DNA from: Anaerolineales bacterium | GTDB taxonomy: Bacteria; Chloroflexota; Anaerolineae; Anaerolineales; UBA6668 | NCBI GenBank assembly: GCA_020630805.1 | Contig: JAHDIM010000005.1 | Span: 6,329 to 54,535 of the forward strand | Length of the DNA stretch: 48,207 bases | Reading direction: 5' to 3' | In this document: piece by piece, positions 1-7,997 of the stretch | How the letters are laid out: each line of letters starts with the position of its first letter | Position numbering within the stretch: the stretch's first letter is position 1 | Program-made: the position numbers and the translations under genes | Notes under the pieces: model-generated | What the model was told of the DNA's origin: nothing | Databases searched by the model: none | What the model saw: the letters and a program-made list of their open reading frames with translations, nothing else

Positions 1-51
1 CGCAAGCTGTTCAAGCAATTTACAGACTTGATGGCCGCCAACAAAAGCTAA
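1..51 (+). CDS. 3' end of an unidentified protein (partial)
   Basis: Frame 1 is open from the window edge and ends with a TAA at 49-51, giving the tail RKLFKQFTDLMAANKS. A strong hairpin follows ten bases later, as expected behind a real gene end. Only 16 residues are visible, so no family can be assigned. It could also be a chance open frame, but stop plus terminator make a true gene end more likely. Confidence 0.5.
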   Translation, partial: RKLFKQFTDLMAANKS

Positions 52-60
52 GTCGATTTA

Positions 61-91
61 CAAAGCGTCTTTCTTCAAGAAAGGCGCTTTG
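61..91 (+). terminator. hairpin, probable terminator of the upstream partial gene
   Basis: CAAAGCG followed by CTTTCTT pairs with AAGAAAG and CGCTTTG around a very short loop, with one or two mismatches. It lies ten bases after the TAA of the partial gene. No clean T-run follows (TCGTTAAG), so termination efficiency is uncertain. Confidence 0.5.
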
Positions 92-125
92 TCGTTAAGC
101 CACCAATGTCGATACAATTCCCTAT

Positions 126-797
126 ATGCGATATTGGCCTTTACTTCTGTTTGCGTTTCTAATTGCCTCCTGTAGTCAGACGCAAACCTCACCTGTGTCT
201 CCAACCGAAGCGCCTGCACCTTACCCAGCAGCAGCCACCGTTTTCAAAGTTAGTCCCAGTCAGTCCAACGCCAATTACATCATTACTGAAACATTCTTGG
301 AAAATGCAAGTGAGCTGTTGCGGTCGAATCCGAGATATGGCGAGATTACGACGATTGGCGCCACCCGCGCGATCAAAGGGGAGATCGCCATCGACTTTAC
401 ACAGGTTGAACCAACCTTAGTCGGCGGACAAATTACTGTCGATTTGACGATGCTGCGCACAAGTAAAGCGGAGCGTGATGAAATTCTGAAGGTCAACTGG
501 CTTGAATCCGTGCGATATCCAACGGCAACGTTCGATCTTCATGAGGCGACCAACGTGACCCGCACGGGCGAACAGCTCAATTTTGACTTAGTTGGGGACT
601 TGACCATTCACGGCGTGACGCAGCCTGTGAGCTTTGCGACAACTGCGACTGTTTCAGACACCATCGTTAGTGGCGAAGCATCCACCACTTTACTCATGAC
701 TGACTTTGATGTTGATCCACCCAAAGTGCCAAAGATCGTAGAAGTGGCTGATGCGTTTGAGATCAAGATCAAGCTTGTGGCCAATGCTACAGAATAG
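126..797 (+). CDS. YceI-family lipoprotein
   Basis: Residues 1-16 form a lipoprotein signal peptide ending in a lipobox-like LIASC, so Cys16 is the likely lipidation site and the protein should sit on the outer face of the membrane. After a short Pro/Ala/Thr spacer, residues about 38-220 match the YceI fold: ALRAIKGEIAID-like strands, a VDLTMLRTSKAERDE segment and the typical DLTIHGVTQPVSF motif. YceI proteins are lipocalin-like beta barrels that bind isoprenoid or other hydrophobic ligands; the ligand here is unknown. The gene overlaps the convergent TspO-like gene by 11 bp. Length (223 aa) is normal for a YceI protein with a signal peptide. Confidence 0.87.
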   Translation: MRYWPLLLFAFLIASCSQTQTSPVSPTEAPAPYPAAATVFKVSPSQSNANYIITETFLENASELLRSNPRYGEITTIGATRAIKGEIAIDFTQVEPTLVGGQITVDLTMLRTSKAERDEILKVNWLESVRYPTATFDLHEATNVTRTGEQLNFDLVGDLTIHGVTQPVSFATTATVSDTIVSGEASTTLLMTDFDVDPPKVPKIVEVADAFEIKIKLVANATE

Positions 798-1554
798 TCG
801 CTAATCGTTTACGACCGCGGACTAAGACAAACGCAATCAGCAGCGCACAAAGCAAGAGCGTCATCGTGCCAATGGGCGCAATATCGCCGTTCCGCACCCA
901 AATGCCGCTAAATGCCCAGACCAGCACCGCCACAAAAGCCGGCGACCAATAGCGAATCTGCACCGTAATTGCGATGAGACTTGCAATCGTCATCAACGCC
1001 ACTGTCCAGACTGGCTCTGAAATGCCAAACCCTGACCAGCTCATTTGCTTCAAGGCAATTGCAATATTCGCAATAAGCGCCACGCTCAACCAAGCTGGGT
1101 AAATTGAAAACGGCAAATGACAGAAGATGAAGTCTAGCTCCGAGACCTTGTGACGCCCTACGCCTAGTCGCATAAAGACTGTCAGTACCAGTGCCAACAT
1201 TATTGCCAAAATAAGCGCCGACCACCATAGATAGAGCAAATGCCATGTCACCAACCAGACACCGCCAATGACATTGACAATGGTCAGCGGCCAACCAATC
1301 GCCCGGTGAATAGGTCGCGCACTTTGTCCCGGCACAAGTTGATACACCGCATAGCCAATCAGCAGCATGTAAATAATGCCCCAAATAGAGAACACGTAAA
1401 ACTCTGGCGTGAACAGTGTGGGGAACATAAACGCAATCTCGCCTTGCGTGACGCCGCCAAGCCGCACTGCGCCCGTCCACCAGTTCATAAACAGGAAAAA
1501 GCCCATCGTGGTGGGCACAGCAAATTGTCTAATTCGATCTTTGGGGGTTGGCAT
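787..1554 (-). CDS. TspO/MBR-related tryptophan-rich membrane protein
   Basis: A 255-residue integral membrane protein with about eight hydrophobic segments and many Trp residues. The segment FTPEFYVFSIWGIIYMLLIGYAVYQ region (residues about 49-73) resembles the helix 1/2 region of TspO/MBR proteins (FxPP...W.IWY..YAVYQ). At 255 aa it is longer than classical TspO (about 160 aa) and matches the longer bacterial group usually annotated as tryptophan-rich sensory protein. Classical TspO binds porphyrins and cholesterol; no ligand can be inferred here. It starts 44 bp after the stop of the sensor kinase gene on the same strand, so the two may be co-transcribed. Confidence 0.65.
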   Translation of the reverse strand: MPTPKDRIRQFAVPTTMGFFLFMNWWTGAVRLGGVTQGEIAFMFPTLFTPEFYVFSIWGIIYMLLIGYAVYQLVPGQSARPIHRAIGWPLTIVNVIGGVWLVTWHLLYLWWSALILAIMLALVLTVFMRLGVGRHKVSELDFIFCHLPFSIYPAWLSVALIANIAIALKQMSWSGFGISEPVWTVALMTIASLIAITVQIRYWSPAFVAVLVWAFSGIWVRNGDIAPIGTMTLLLCALLIAFVLVRGRKRLATIL

Positions 1555-1598
1555 ATCTAATTGTATGCCTGCAACTGGAGAATTGCCTGTGACGCGGG

Positions 1599-3026
1599 TT
1601 ACGCGAGCATCGGGATACTGTCTGCTTCTGATACCGACTGGGTATGCGGTAAGAAGATGCAGAACGTTGTCCCAACACCTTCTTCGCTATCTAGCATAAG
1701 TAAGGCCTTGTGTTCTTCCAAGATACTTAGGATTGCTGCCATTCCAAGTCCGCGACCTTCCTTGGCCTTTGTGGAGAAAAACGGATCAAAGATTTTGCGT
1801 TGCGTTTCTAATGACATCCCACAGCCGTCGTCACTGACGCGCAGGACTGCATAGTCTCCGGGCACCCAACGTTCGTTACCATGGGTAAAATTTGGCTCGT
1901 CAATGTCAGAATAGGATACGAAGTCAGACATGACATAGACCTTACCTCCGCCATCAATTGCTTCAGACGCATTGATAACCAAGTTCATGATCACCTGCTG
2001 TAATTGCGCCGGATTGGCTTGTACGCGCAAAGGCGGGGCATCTTCCAAGTCATGCACCAAGCTCACGTTACTTGGGATCAGCAGCCGCAGTGCTTCGCAG
2101 GTTTGATGTGCAAATGACGTGAGCTCAACTTCAGACACGTTCGATTCAAGCTCGCCGGTATACACCAAAAGCTGATTGATGAGACTAATCGTGTTCAGCA
2201 GCGTGTCGTTGGCCTTCATGCTATGCCGAAACGCGCGATGGTCTTCATCTAAATGACGCAGCGACAATTCAATTTGCATGCGTGCCGCTGCCACCAAGTT
2301 GCGGAAATCGTGGGCAATAGAACTGGCTGAGACACCAACCGTTTGCAAGCGCTGCGCGGCACGCAGGGCCTGCTCTGTACGTAAACGTTCGTCATTCACA
2401 AGGGTCACTTCCAACGCCTTGATCATCAGTTGGTCATCTAGCTTTTGATTCAATTTTTTCAGTTCAACCGCTTGTTGTTGCAACTGTCGTCGATCATCTT
2501 CACGCAGTCGGCTGGCGTACCAAACTAGACCACACACAGACAGAATCACGCCAACTGGGCGCAGAAAGCCTTGTTCAATCATGATCGGCTGCGACAAAAT
2601 CAGCGCCAACATCAAAATGGTGACAACGCCGGTCAAAATTGCGAAACGCCTATTCGACAGGGTAATCCCAGCGAAGACAAGCAAAGGCAGGAGCCAGTAC
2701 AGCGTTCCGCTGAACAGACGGTCCGTTTGAAATTGATCAAAAATGGCAAGACCAATGTATCCAAGGAACCCGATGACAGCCACAAACACACTAATCTCAA
2801 AGCCTTTCGTTCGGCTCAACCAATACGCGGTAAACATCGTCAGCGTAAACGCCCAGCCTGACAAATATGTAATGGAGGTCAGCGGATAAACCGTGATGAG
2901 CACAAGTGAGTTAACCAACGCAAGACAAGCCATGATGAGTAGCAGGCTTGTCGTAAGGCGATATTGAAGTCGAGTTTCAAATACCGCTAGCTGACGCTTG
3001 GGAGCAATGAGGTTTAAGTTGCGCAT
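1599..3026 (-). CDS. membrane sensor histidine kinase
   Basis: Residues about 25-170 contain around six transmembrane helices with no obvious extracytoplasmic sensor domain. A coiled segment (about 173-225, Gln/Leu rich) leads to an H-box SSIAHDFRNLV with the probable phospho-acceptor His239. The ATPase half shows an N-box (QVIMNLVINASEAI, about 345-357), a D-box (VSDDGCGM, about 397-404), an F-box (FDPFFSTK) and a G2 box (GRGLGMAA, about 425-432). This is the HisKA/HATPase_c layout of GHKL-type sensor kinases similar to the NtrB/hybrid PAS kinases, but there is no receiver domain and no adjacent response regulator, so the partner is encoded elsewhere. The short gap to the TspO-like gene suggests one transcript. 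Confidence 0.88.
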   Translation of the reverse strand: MRNLNLIAPKRQLAVFETRLQYRLTTSLLLIMACLALVNSLVLITVYPLTSITYLSGWAFTLTMFTAYWLSRTKGFEISVFVAVIGFLGYIGLAIFDQFQTDRLFSGTLYWLLPLLVFAGITLSNRRFAILTGVVTILMLALILSQPIMIEQGFLRPVGVILSVCGLVWYASRLREDDRRQLQQQAVELKKLNQKLDDQLMIKALEVTLVNDERLRTEQALRAAQRLQTVGVSASSIAHDFRNLVAAARMQIELSLRHLDEDHRAFRHSMKANDTLLNTISLINQLLVYTGELESNVSEVELTSFAHQTCEALRLLIPSNVSLVHDLEDAPPLRVQANPAQLQQVIMNLVINASEAIDGGGKVYVMSDFVSYSDIDEPNFTHGNERWVPGDYAVLRVSDDGCGMSLETQRKIFDPFFSTKAKEGRGLGMAAILSILEEHKALLMLDSEEGVGTTFCIFLPHTQSVSEADSIPMLA

Positions 3027-3256
3027 CTAAATACGTCCACAACCGCTTCATTCCGATGTTGTAGACGTATTTAAAGTATATGGCTTTCTATTGGAGTTTG
3101 GGATGAAGGTTTGCTTGGGAACTAAAAACTAATTCTATGAAGTTCACGCCAGATTTTAGACAAATTTTTCTTCAGACTACGCTATCTGAAGTTAATCACT
3201 AATCTATAGTCCCGCCTATTAAGTAGACAGCTGCCTAGTTCTTAATATCTGTCAGG

Positions 3257-4816
3257 TCAAAACATTGGCAGGAACGCCAAGTTTGGTTCAGTGCTTGTGA
3301 ATGGATTATTGAAGCGGCCTAAGTTCGGGAAGATCTCTTCCATGGCATTACTTTCAACGCCAAACCAGCGCGCTAGCACGGCTGAATATTGGTCCACCGC
3401 CGTCGATGGGATCCAGCGTCCACGTGTCGTGTGGGCATCAATTGAGCCTTCTTGATCGCCAACTTTGAGTGAGGGGTAATAGCCATATAGCTGACCACCA
3501 ATGACGGGGCCACCAGCCACCACCATGTGACTGCCCCACGCATGGTCCGTCCCATCTTCAGCATTAGGGCCATTGGCCGTGAACGTGCGGCTGAAGTCTG
3601 ACGCTGTGAATGCAACGGTTTTATCCCAGTCCCCCACATCAATCATGGCACTGCGGAAGGCAGCGAGGGATTTAGACAACTCATCCATCAAATCTGCATG
3701 AGCGGCCAAGTGATTCTTGTGAATATCGTAGCCGCCGACGCTGACAAAGAAAACTTGTCGACGATTGCCAAGGAATGAGCGTCCGGCAATTAGACGCGCT
3801 ACCATTTTCATTTGGCGCGCAAGGTTTGTATCAATCGCCGCAAAGTGACTATCAAAATCGACGCCGCTGTTATCGGCTTGGATCAGCGCGTCACCAATGG
3901 CGTCTTCAACATTACGCGCGCTGACAATTTTGTTAGCATACGCGTCTTCCATGAGATTAGCATGCGTCAACTTCACCAAGCTTTCCATAGCTTTTAAACG
4001 ATGCCCTTGCTCATTGGTTTTGTAGACAGGGTCATGAAACGTTGAGTCGCCGGAATAAGCAGCGCTATAGCTTGTCCCAAAGCCTTTGATGGGTGTCACA
4101 CCGCTAGTGCCAACAGAAAATGCAGATGTTTCGTTGCTAATTCCACGTTGGAAAGCATTGATGCCATTCATTGACATTGACATCGAAACCCGTGAGGCAT
4201 CACTGTTGTAAGCACCGTGTAACAAGTCTGCAATCCGCCCGCCCCAGCCGGTTTCAAACGGTTGGTCTGGAATTGACGTTTGCCACTGCATGACTTGGTC
4301 AGAGTGCGAATAGAGAGAGGGCGGCAAGACTACACGTCCATCCACCAAGTCTTGCCGACTTTCAATTGGAAATGCCAGTGAGCCAACGTTACAGACCAGC
4401 GCCAAATCACCTGAGTTGAACATCGTTGCGAGTTCAGGGGCGCTGGGATGTAGCCCCATTGAGTGTACAGACCCACCGTGGAATTTGTTGAATGCTGTAC
4501 CAGAATTCGCCAGATTCAACGAATGCATACCTTCAGACAATGCCAGTTGCCCCCGACCCGCTTCATAATCGGCGCGTAGGTCGCTACTTGCGGAGGACCC
4601 CATAGGCACCAGCAAATTGTTCGAGTCATTCCCACCAGACAAAAAGATACAAATCAGAGCTTTGTAATCGTTTAGATCTTGCTGTGCTAACGCCGCCGAC
4701 GCCAGCCGTAATGGCGCAAGCTGATTGACCATAGTCGTGAGACCTAAGCCAACGCCAGCGCACGCAGCTTGGCGTAGAAATTCACGGCGGGAAAACGTTT
4801 TGCTAGAGTTCGTCAT
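3257..4816 (-). CDS. DUF1501 protein with Tat signal
   Basis: The N-terminus SRREFLRQAACAGVGLG is a twin-arginine signal, so the folded protein is probably exported. The rest matches the DUF1501 family, which belongs to the alkaline-phosphatase/sulfatase-like superfamily: ICIFLSGGNDSNNLL near residue 55, SVGGYDIHKNH (about 365-375), and DHAWGSHMVVAGGPVIGG (about 430-447). The Asp/His residues in these motifs are the likely metal ligands. The biochemical role is unknown. It lies 6 bp behind the DUF1800 gene; DUF1800-DUF1501 pairs are widespread and the two are thought to work together outside the cell. Confidence 0.9.
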   Translation of the reverse strand: MTNSSKTFSRREFLRQAACAGVGLGLTTMVNQLAPLRLASAALAQQDLNDYKALICIFLSGGNDSNNLLVPMGSSASSDLRADYEAGRGQLALSEGMHSLNLANSGTAFNKFHGGSVHSMGLHPSAPELATMFNSGDLALVCNVGSLAFPIESRQDLVDGRVVLPPSLYSHSDQVMQWQTSIPDQPFETGWGGRIADLLHGAYNSDASRVSMSMSMNGINAFQRGISNETSAFSVGTSGVTPIKGFGTSYSAAYSGDSTFHDPVYKTNEQGHRLKAMESLVKLTHANLMEDAYANKIVSARNVEDAIGDALIQADNSGVDFDSHFAAIDTNLARQMKMVARLIAGRSFLGNRRQVFFVSVGGYDIHKNHLAAHADLMDELSKSLAAFRSAMIDVGDWDKTVAFTASDFSRTFTANGPNAEDGTDHAWGSHMVVAGGPVIGGQLYGYYPSLKVGDQEGSIDAHTTRGRWIPSTAVDQYSAVLARWFGVESNAMEEIFPNLGRFNNPFTSTEPNLAFLPMF

Positions 4817-4822
4817 TGTAAA

Positions 4823-7750
4823 TTAGTGTTGCATGATGCACTGTGGTGCAGTGCTAAGTAATAAAACAGCTTCACGGACCCGACGATCACGAGCCGTTGC
4901 GGCAGCTTCGTCTGAGCCGCCATCGCGCCAGAAGTGCGCGTCATAGACGCCCGTAATCACAATCTCACGAGGATCTGTGAGCGTGTCACCAGTTGCATTT
5001 GCAGCCAGATAGCCACCACATAGATAGAGATCCAAAGCATCTACCAGTGCAGCTGAGGCGTTGCGGATGGCGTTGGGGTCATCAAATGTTTCATCTACCG
5101 ATGTGAATAAATTGTCATCATTGGTATCTAATGCTGCGGTATAAATGTCGTGGAATGGCGAGGTGACCGGGAAGACCACCTTCGCAACTTCACCATTGTG
5201 TTGCGGGCGCTGCCCCCAAATCCCGCTCCAAAGCGCAAGATTCTGATACGTGTTGTAGGTATTGATGACGTTGTTTTCAGTGGCAATCTGCATTTCGGGC
5301 GTGACCAAACCAGCTTCCGAAACAGCGCCAGCCGGTACGTAGTCTGGTGAGAACCAATTGAAAACACTTGGCGCATACAACGGGGACTGCCGCAACCCAT
5401 CGCCATACAGCATGGAATTTTGCGAAATATAAATAATGCTGGTGTTCGCTTCATACAGCGCATTTTGTTCAACTGGAAGTCCAAAAGAGTTGAGCGTAAT
5501 TAGTTGAAAATCGTTATGCAAGGTAGACGTCGCATTGATCGTGCGTAACGCGCCAGCTAAGCGCACCAGCGGTTCTGACAAACGCCCTTGGCTAACGCGG
5601 TTCAGGTGATCTAAATTGCGCGCCTCTGGATCCAGCAAAATCGCTTTGAGCACTTCACCTAAGTCACCATTTGTATTGGTAAAGACTTGCGAAACGCGGT
5701 AGATATACCCTGGCGACGGGTTCGATGTCACTAAGCGTTGGATCAAGCGGTAGCTAATAAAGGGCGCCGTATTTGCGTGTGTCGCCAACATCGCCATGGC
5801 CTGATCAAGGTCTTGTTCGCCCGTTTGTCCAGCCGGGAAGGTCTGGCCAAGAATCGTCTTTTGTAAATTGTCGTGATACCGCTGATACCCACCTTGTGTC
5901 GGGTCTAAGCCATTGTCTTCAAACATCTTCATCGATTGCATGAAGTGGGGGTGGTAATACGCTTGGTTGTCTCTAGAGTAGCCACCAAAGTTGAAATTGG
6001 TGTTCTCAATGGTGGAATCGGTGACGCCATTGTCAGGCGTGGTGACCGCATAGCCCCAGCCGGTAAAGACGCGCGCCAGTTCGGTAATGTCGGTTTGGTC
6101 ATAGGTTTGCGTTGGCAGACCTTCTGAACTGAGCTTAATGGAGCCATCTGGGTGCAATTGCACGAGACCAATTGAAAACAACTGCATGACTTCGCGCGCA
6201 TAGTTTTCATCCGGTGACGAGATGACGTTCCCGTCACCATCGACACGTTCCATACTGTTGCGCAAATGTGACAAGTAATTCCCCATTGCCGGATGTGTGG
6301 AAACATCGGTCAAAAGAGTCTGATAGTCAGTAAATGCATGCCCTTTGAGCATGTCGTAATAGCTACCAATCATCCACGGATTTGCACGTAACGCATTGTC
6401 ACCCTGCGAAATGACAAGAATTTCACTTAGGGCAAAGGCCATGCGCTCACGGAGTTGGGCCTTGCTATACACAGCGCCGGTATACCAAGCAGGTTCAAAC
6501 CCAGACACTCTAGCGCCCCAGTTGATGTTGGTGCCGTTTGTCTCGGCATACATGCGCATTTGCGCCAATGAAAAGTCTGCCGCAGAAGGCGCTTCTAACA
6601 GCATTTGTTCATCTAACCATTCGGTATATGCCGCAATACGATCCCCACCATGATTGGCAACGCGGGTTTGCATGTCTGCTACCGTCGCCGGTGTGGGGCC
6701 AAAGGTTGCTTGCGTCAAGAAGCGCGCAATGTCGCGTTCTAATTCAGCACCAGTCAAAGATGCAATCGGGTCTGGGTCTGGCGGCACTTGCATCGCAATG
6801 CCCCCTTCAACCGGCGCAAACGTCCCGCGGATCTCACCGCCGTTATAGTCTGCACTGTGCACATTGATATACAAGTGCCCACCGATTAGCGCGTCTAACG
6901 TGTCTTGATTGGTGACTAAGTGGTGCGCCGCTTCAATATCCCACCGATCTCCATTAATCTGACCCATGCCCACACTGTAGACAATTGGGCCACTGAGTGG
7001 CGTTCCAACGTGAATATGCGCTGCGGTTTGTTCTGAAGTGAGGTTGCTATATTCCATGTCAAGCATGGCATAGCTATTGTCATTTGAAAGGCGCAGGGCG
7101 GCTAATCCGTTAGCGTTTGTGTCGGCATCCCCTTCAGCATGCATTTGTGCAAATAACAACAAGCTGTCTTGGGTAATGCCGGGCGCATCGTCAAGAATCT
7201 TCATCTCAACACTACGGTTCGTTGGATTGATTTGATAATCCGAATGCTCAACAAGTGCAAAGTTGAGTTCTTCAGGCACTTCAAGCGTGTCGTCCGGAAC
7301 AGGAACAATCTCAATGTCTTGCGCCCACTGTCCAACGCCAAATTCAATAAAACTATCGATGACGGTGCCGTCTGTTTTTCGCAGAATATAGTCTGTTCCA
7401 GACGCAGAACTGAGCGCAGCGTTGTCTGACCCTGTTGTCGCAACTTCAAGGATGATTGCGCCGAGTCCACCTGTGCGCGAGACCCGCAAAGAGATGGGTT
7501 GATTGGTCGCCTCAATCGCATTGTGGTCATCTGAGATCACGCGAATTGAGAAGACGCTGTCATTTGCGAGTGTTGGTCCGGTGGGTTTGAACACCACTGG
7601 CAAATACACCTCAGTAGACACTAATAGATTGCTAGTTGCACCATATTCAAACGGAATTTGAAATGTGAATCCTAGCAACACACCAATGAGGCCAAGCGTG
7701 CGAAGCCAGTTATTGCGAAACCAATCAGCGAGTTCTTTTCGTAAAACCAA
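4823..7750 (-). CDS. DUF1800 protein with Calx-beta and CHRD modules
   Basis: Order of domains: an N-terminal hydrophobic segment (about 16-33) acting as signal peptide or anchor; a Calx-beta-like region (about 55-190; SGTDYILRKTDGT and DDTLEVPEELNFAL are typical); a CHRD domain (about 200-315; HIHVGTPLSGPIV and GHLYINVHSADYNGGEIRGTF are its hallmarks); and a DUF1800 domain (about 335-970) with FLTQATFGP, REVMQLFSIG, and ELARVFTGWG motifs. DUF1800 itself has no known reaction. The only in-frame start is a TTG at 7750, directly preceded by an in-frame stop two codons earlier, so the start is forced unless translation begins further inside. The gene is upstream of and nearly contiguous with DUF1501. 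Confidence 0.88.
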   Translation of the reverse strand: MVLRKELADWFRNNWLRTLGLIGVLLGFTFQIPFEYGATSNLLVSTEVYLPVVFKPTGPTLANDSVFSIRVISDDHNAIEATNQPISLRVSRTGGLGAIILEVATTGSDNAALSSASGTDYILRKTDGTVIDSFIEFGVGQWAQDIEIVPVPDDTLEVPEELNFALVEHSDYQINPTNRSVEMKILDDAPGITQDSLLLFAQMHAEGDADTNANGLAALRLSNDNSYAMLDMEYSNLTSEQTAAHIHVGTPLSGPIVYSVGMGQINGDRWDIEAAHHLVTNQDTLDALIGGHLYINVHSADYNGGEIRGTFAPVEGGIAMQVPPDPDPIASLTGAELERDIARFLTQATFGPTPATVADMQTRVANHGGDRIAAYTEWLDEQMLLEAPSAADFSLAQMRMYAETNGTNINWGARVSGFEPAWYTGAVYSKAQLRERMAFALSEILVISQGDNALRANPWMIGSYYDMLKGHAFTDYQTLLTDVSTHPAMGNYLSHLRNSMERVDGDGNVISSPDENYAREVMQLFSIGLVQLHPDGSIKLSSEGLPTQTYDQTDITELARVFTGWGYAVTTPDNGVTDSTIENTNFNFGGYSRDNQAYYHPHFMQSMKMFEDNGLDPTQGGYQRYHDNLQKTILGQTFPAGQTGEQDLDQAMAMLATHANTAPFISYRLIQRLVTSNPSPGYIYRVSQVFTNTNGDLGEVLKAILLDPEARNLDHLNRVSQGRLSEPLVRLAGALRTINATSTLHNDFQLITLNSFGLPVEQNALYEANTSIIYISQNSMLYGDGLRQSPLYAPSVFNWFSPDYVPAGAVSEAGLVTPEMQIATENNVINTYNTYQNLALWSGIWGQRPQHNGEVAKVVFPVTSPFHDIYTAALDTNDDNLFTSVDETFDDPNAIRNASAALVDALDLYLCGGYLAANATGDTLTDPREIVITGVYDAHFWRDGGSDEAAATARDRRVREAVLLLSTAPQCIMQH

Positions 7751-7820
7751 AACTTAGTACCGTCTATCGTCTAAATAAAGTGCCTTTGTCCTCAATAGTT
7801 AGTCTAGAATGTCACGCAGA

Positions 7821-7854
7821 TTAGATTGTTTAGAGTCAATTGAGGTTTGTTGAG
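7821..7854 (-). promoter_or_regulatory. conserved upstream block of the DUF1800 gene
   Basis: On the plus strand this reads TTAGATTGTTTAGAGTC followed by AATTGAGGTTTGTTGAG. Nearly the same block lies upstream of two of the large LPxTG genes (16087-16120, 20911-20944), and a looser version near 24290. It sits 71-104 bp before the start codon. The function is inferred from conservation and position: a promoter or operator shared by exported-protein genes. Confidence 0.5.
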
Positions 7855-7937
7855 AAAAAATATTATTTCGACGTAACTGTGACCTTGGTTGATTTGCAGC
7901 AGGAATAACATTAGTAAGGTACTAAATCTGGGGAAAT

Positions 7938-7974
7938 AAAAAGCCCGTGCTTGAAAATTCAAACACGGGCTTTT
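7938..7974 (-). terminator. intrinsic terminator of the 7998-11135 gene
   Basis: AAAAGCCCGTG pairs with CACGGGCTTTT around a short AT-rich loop. Read on the minus strand, the stem is followed by a TTTTTATTT run, which is a clear Rho-independent terminator 24 bases after the stop codon. Confidence 0.9.
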
Positions 7975-7997
7975 GCACGTTTATATGTTAGCAACGG

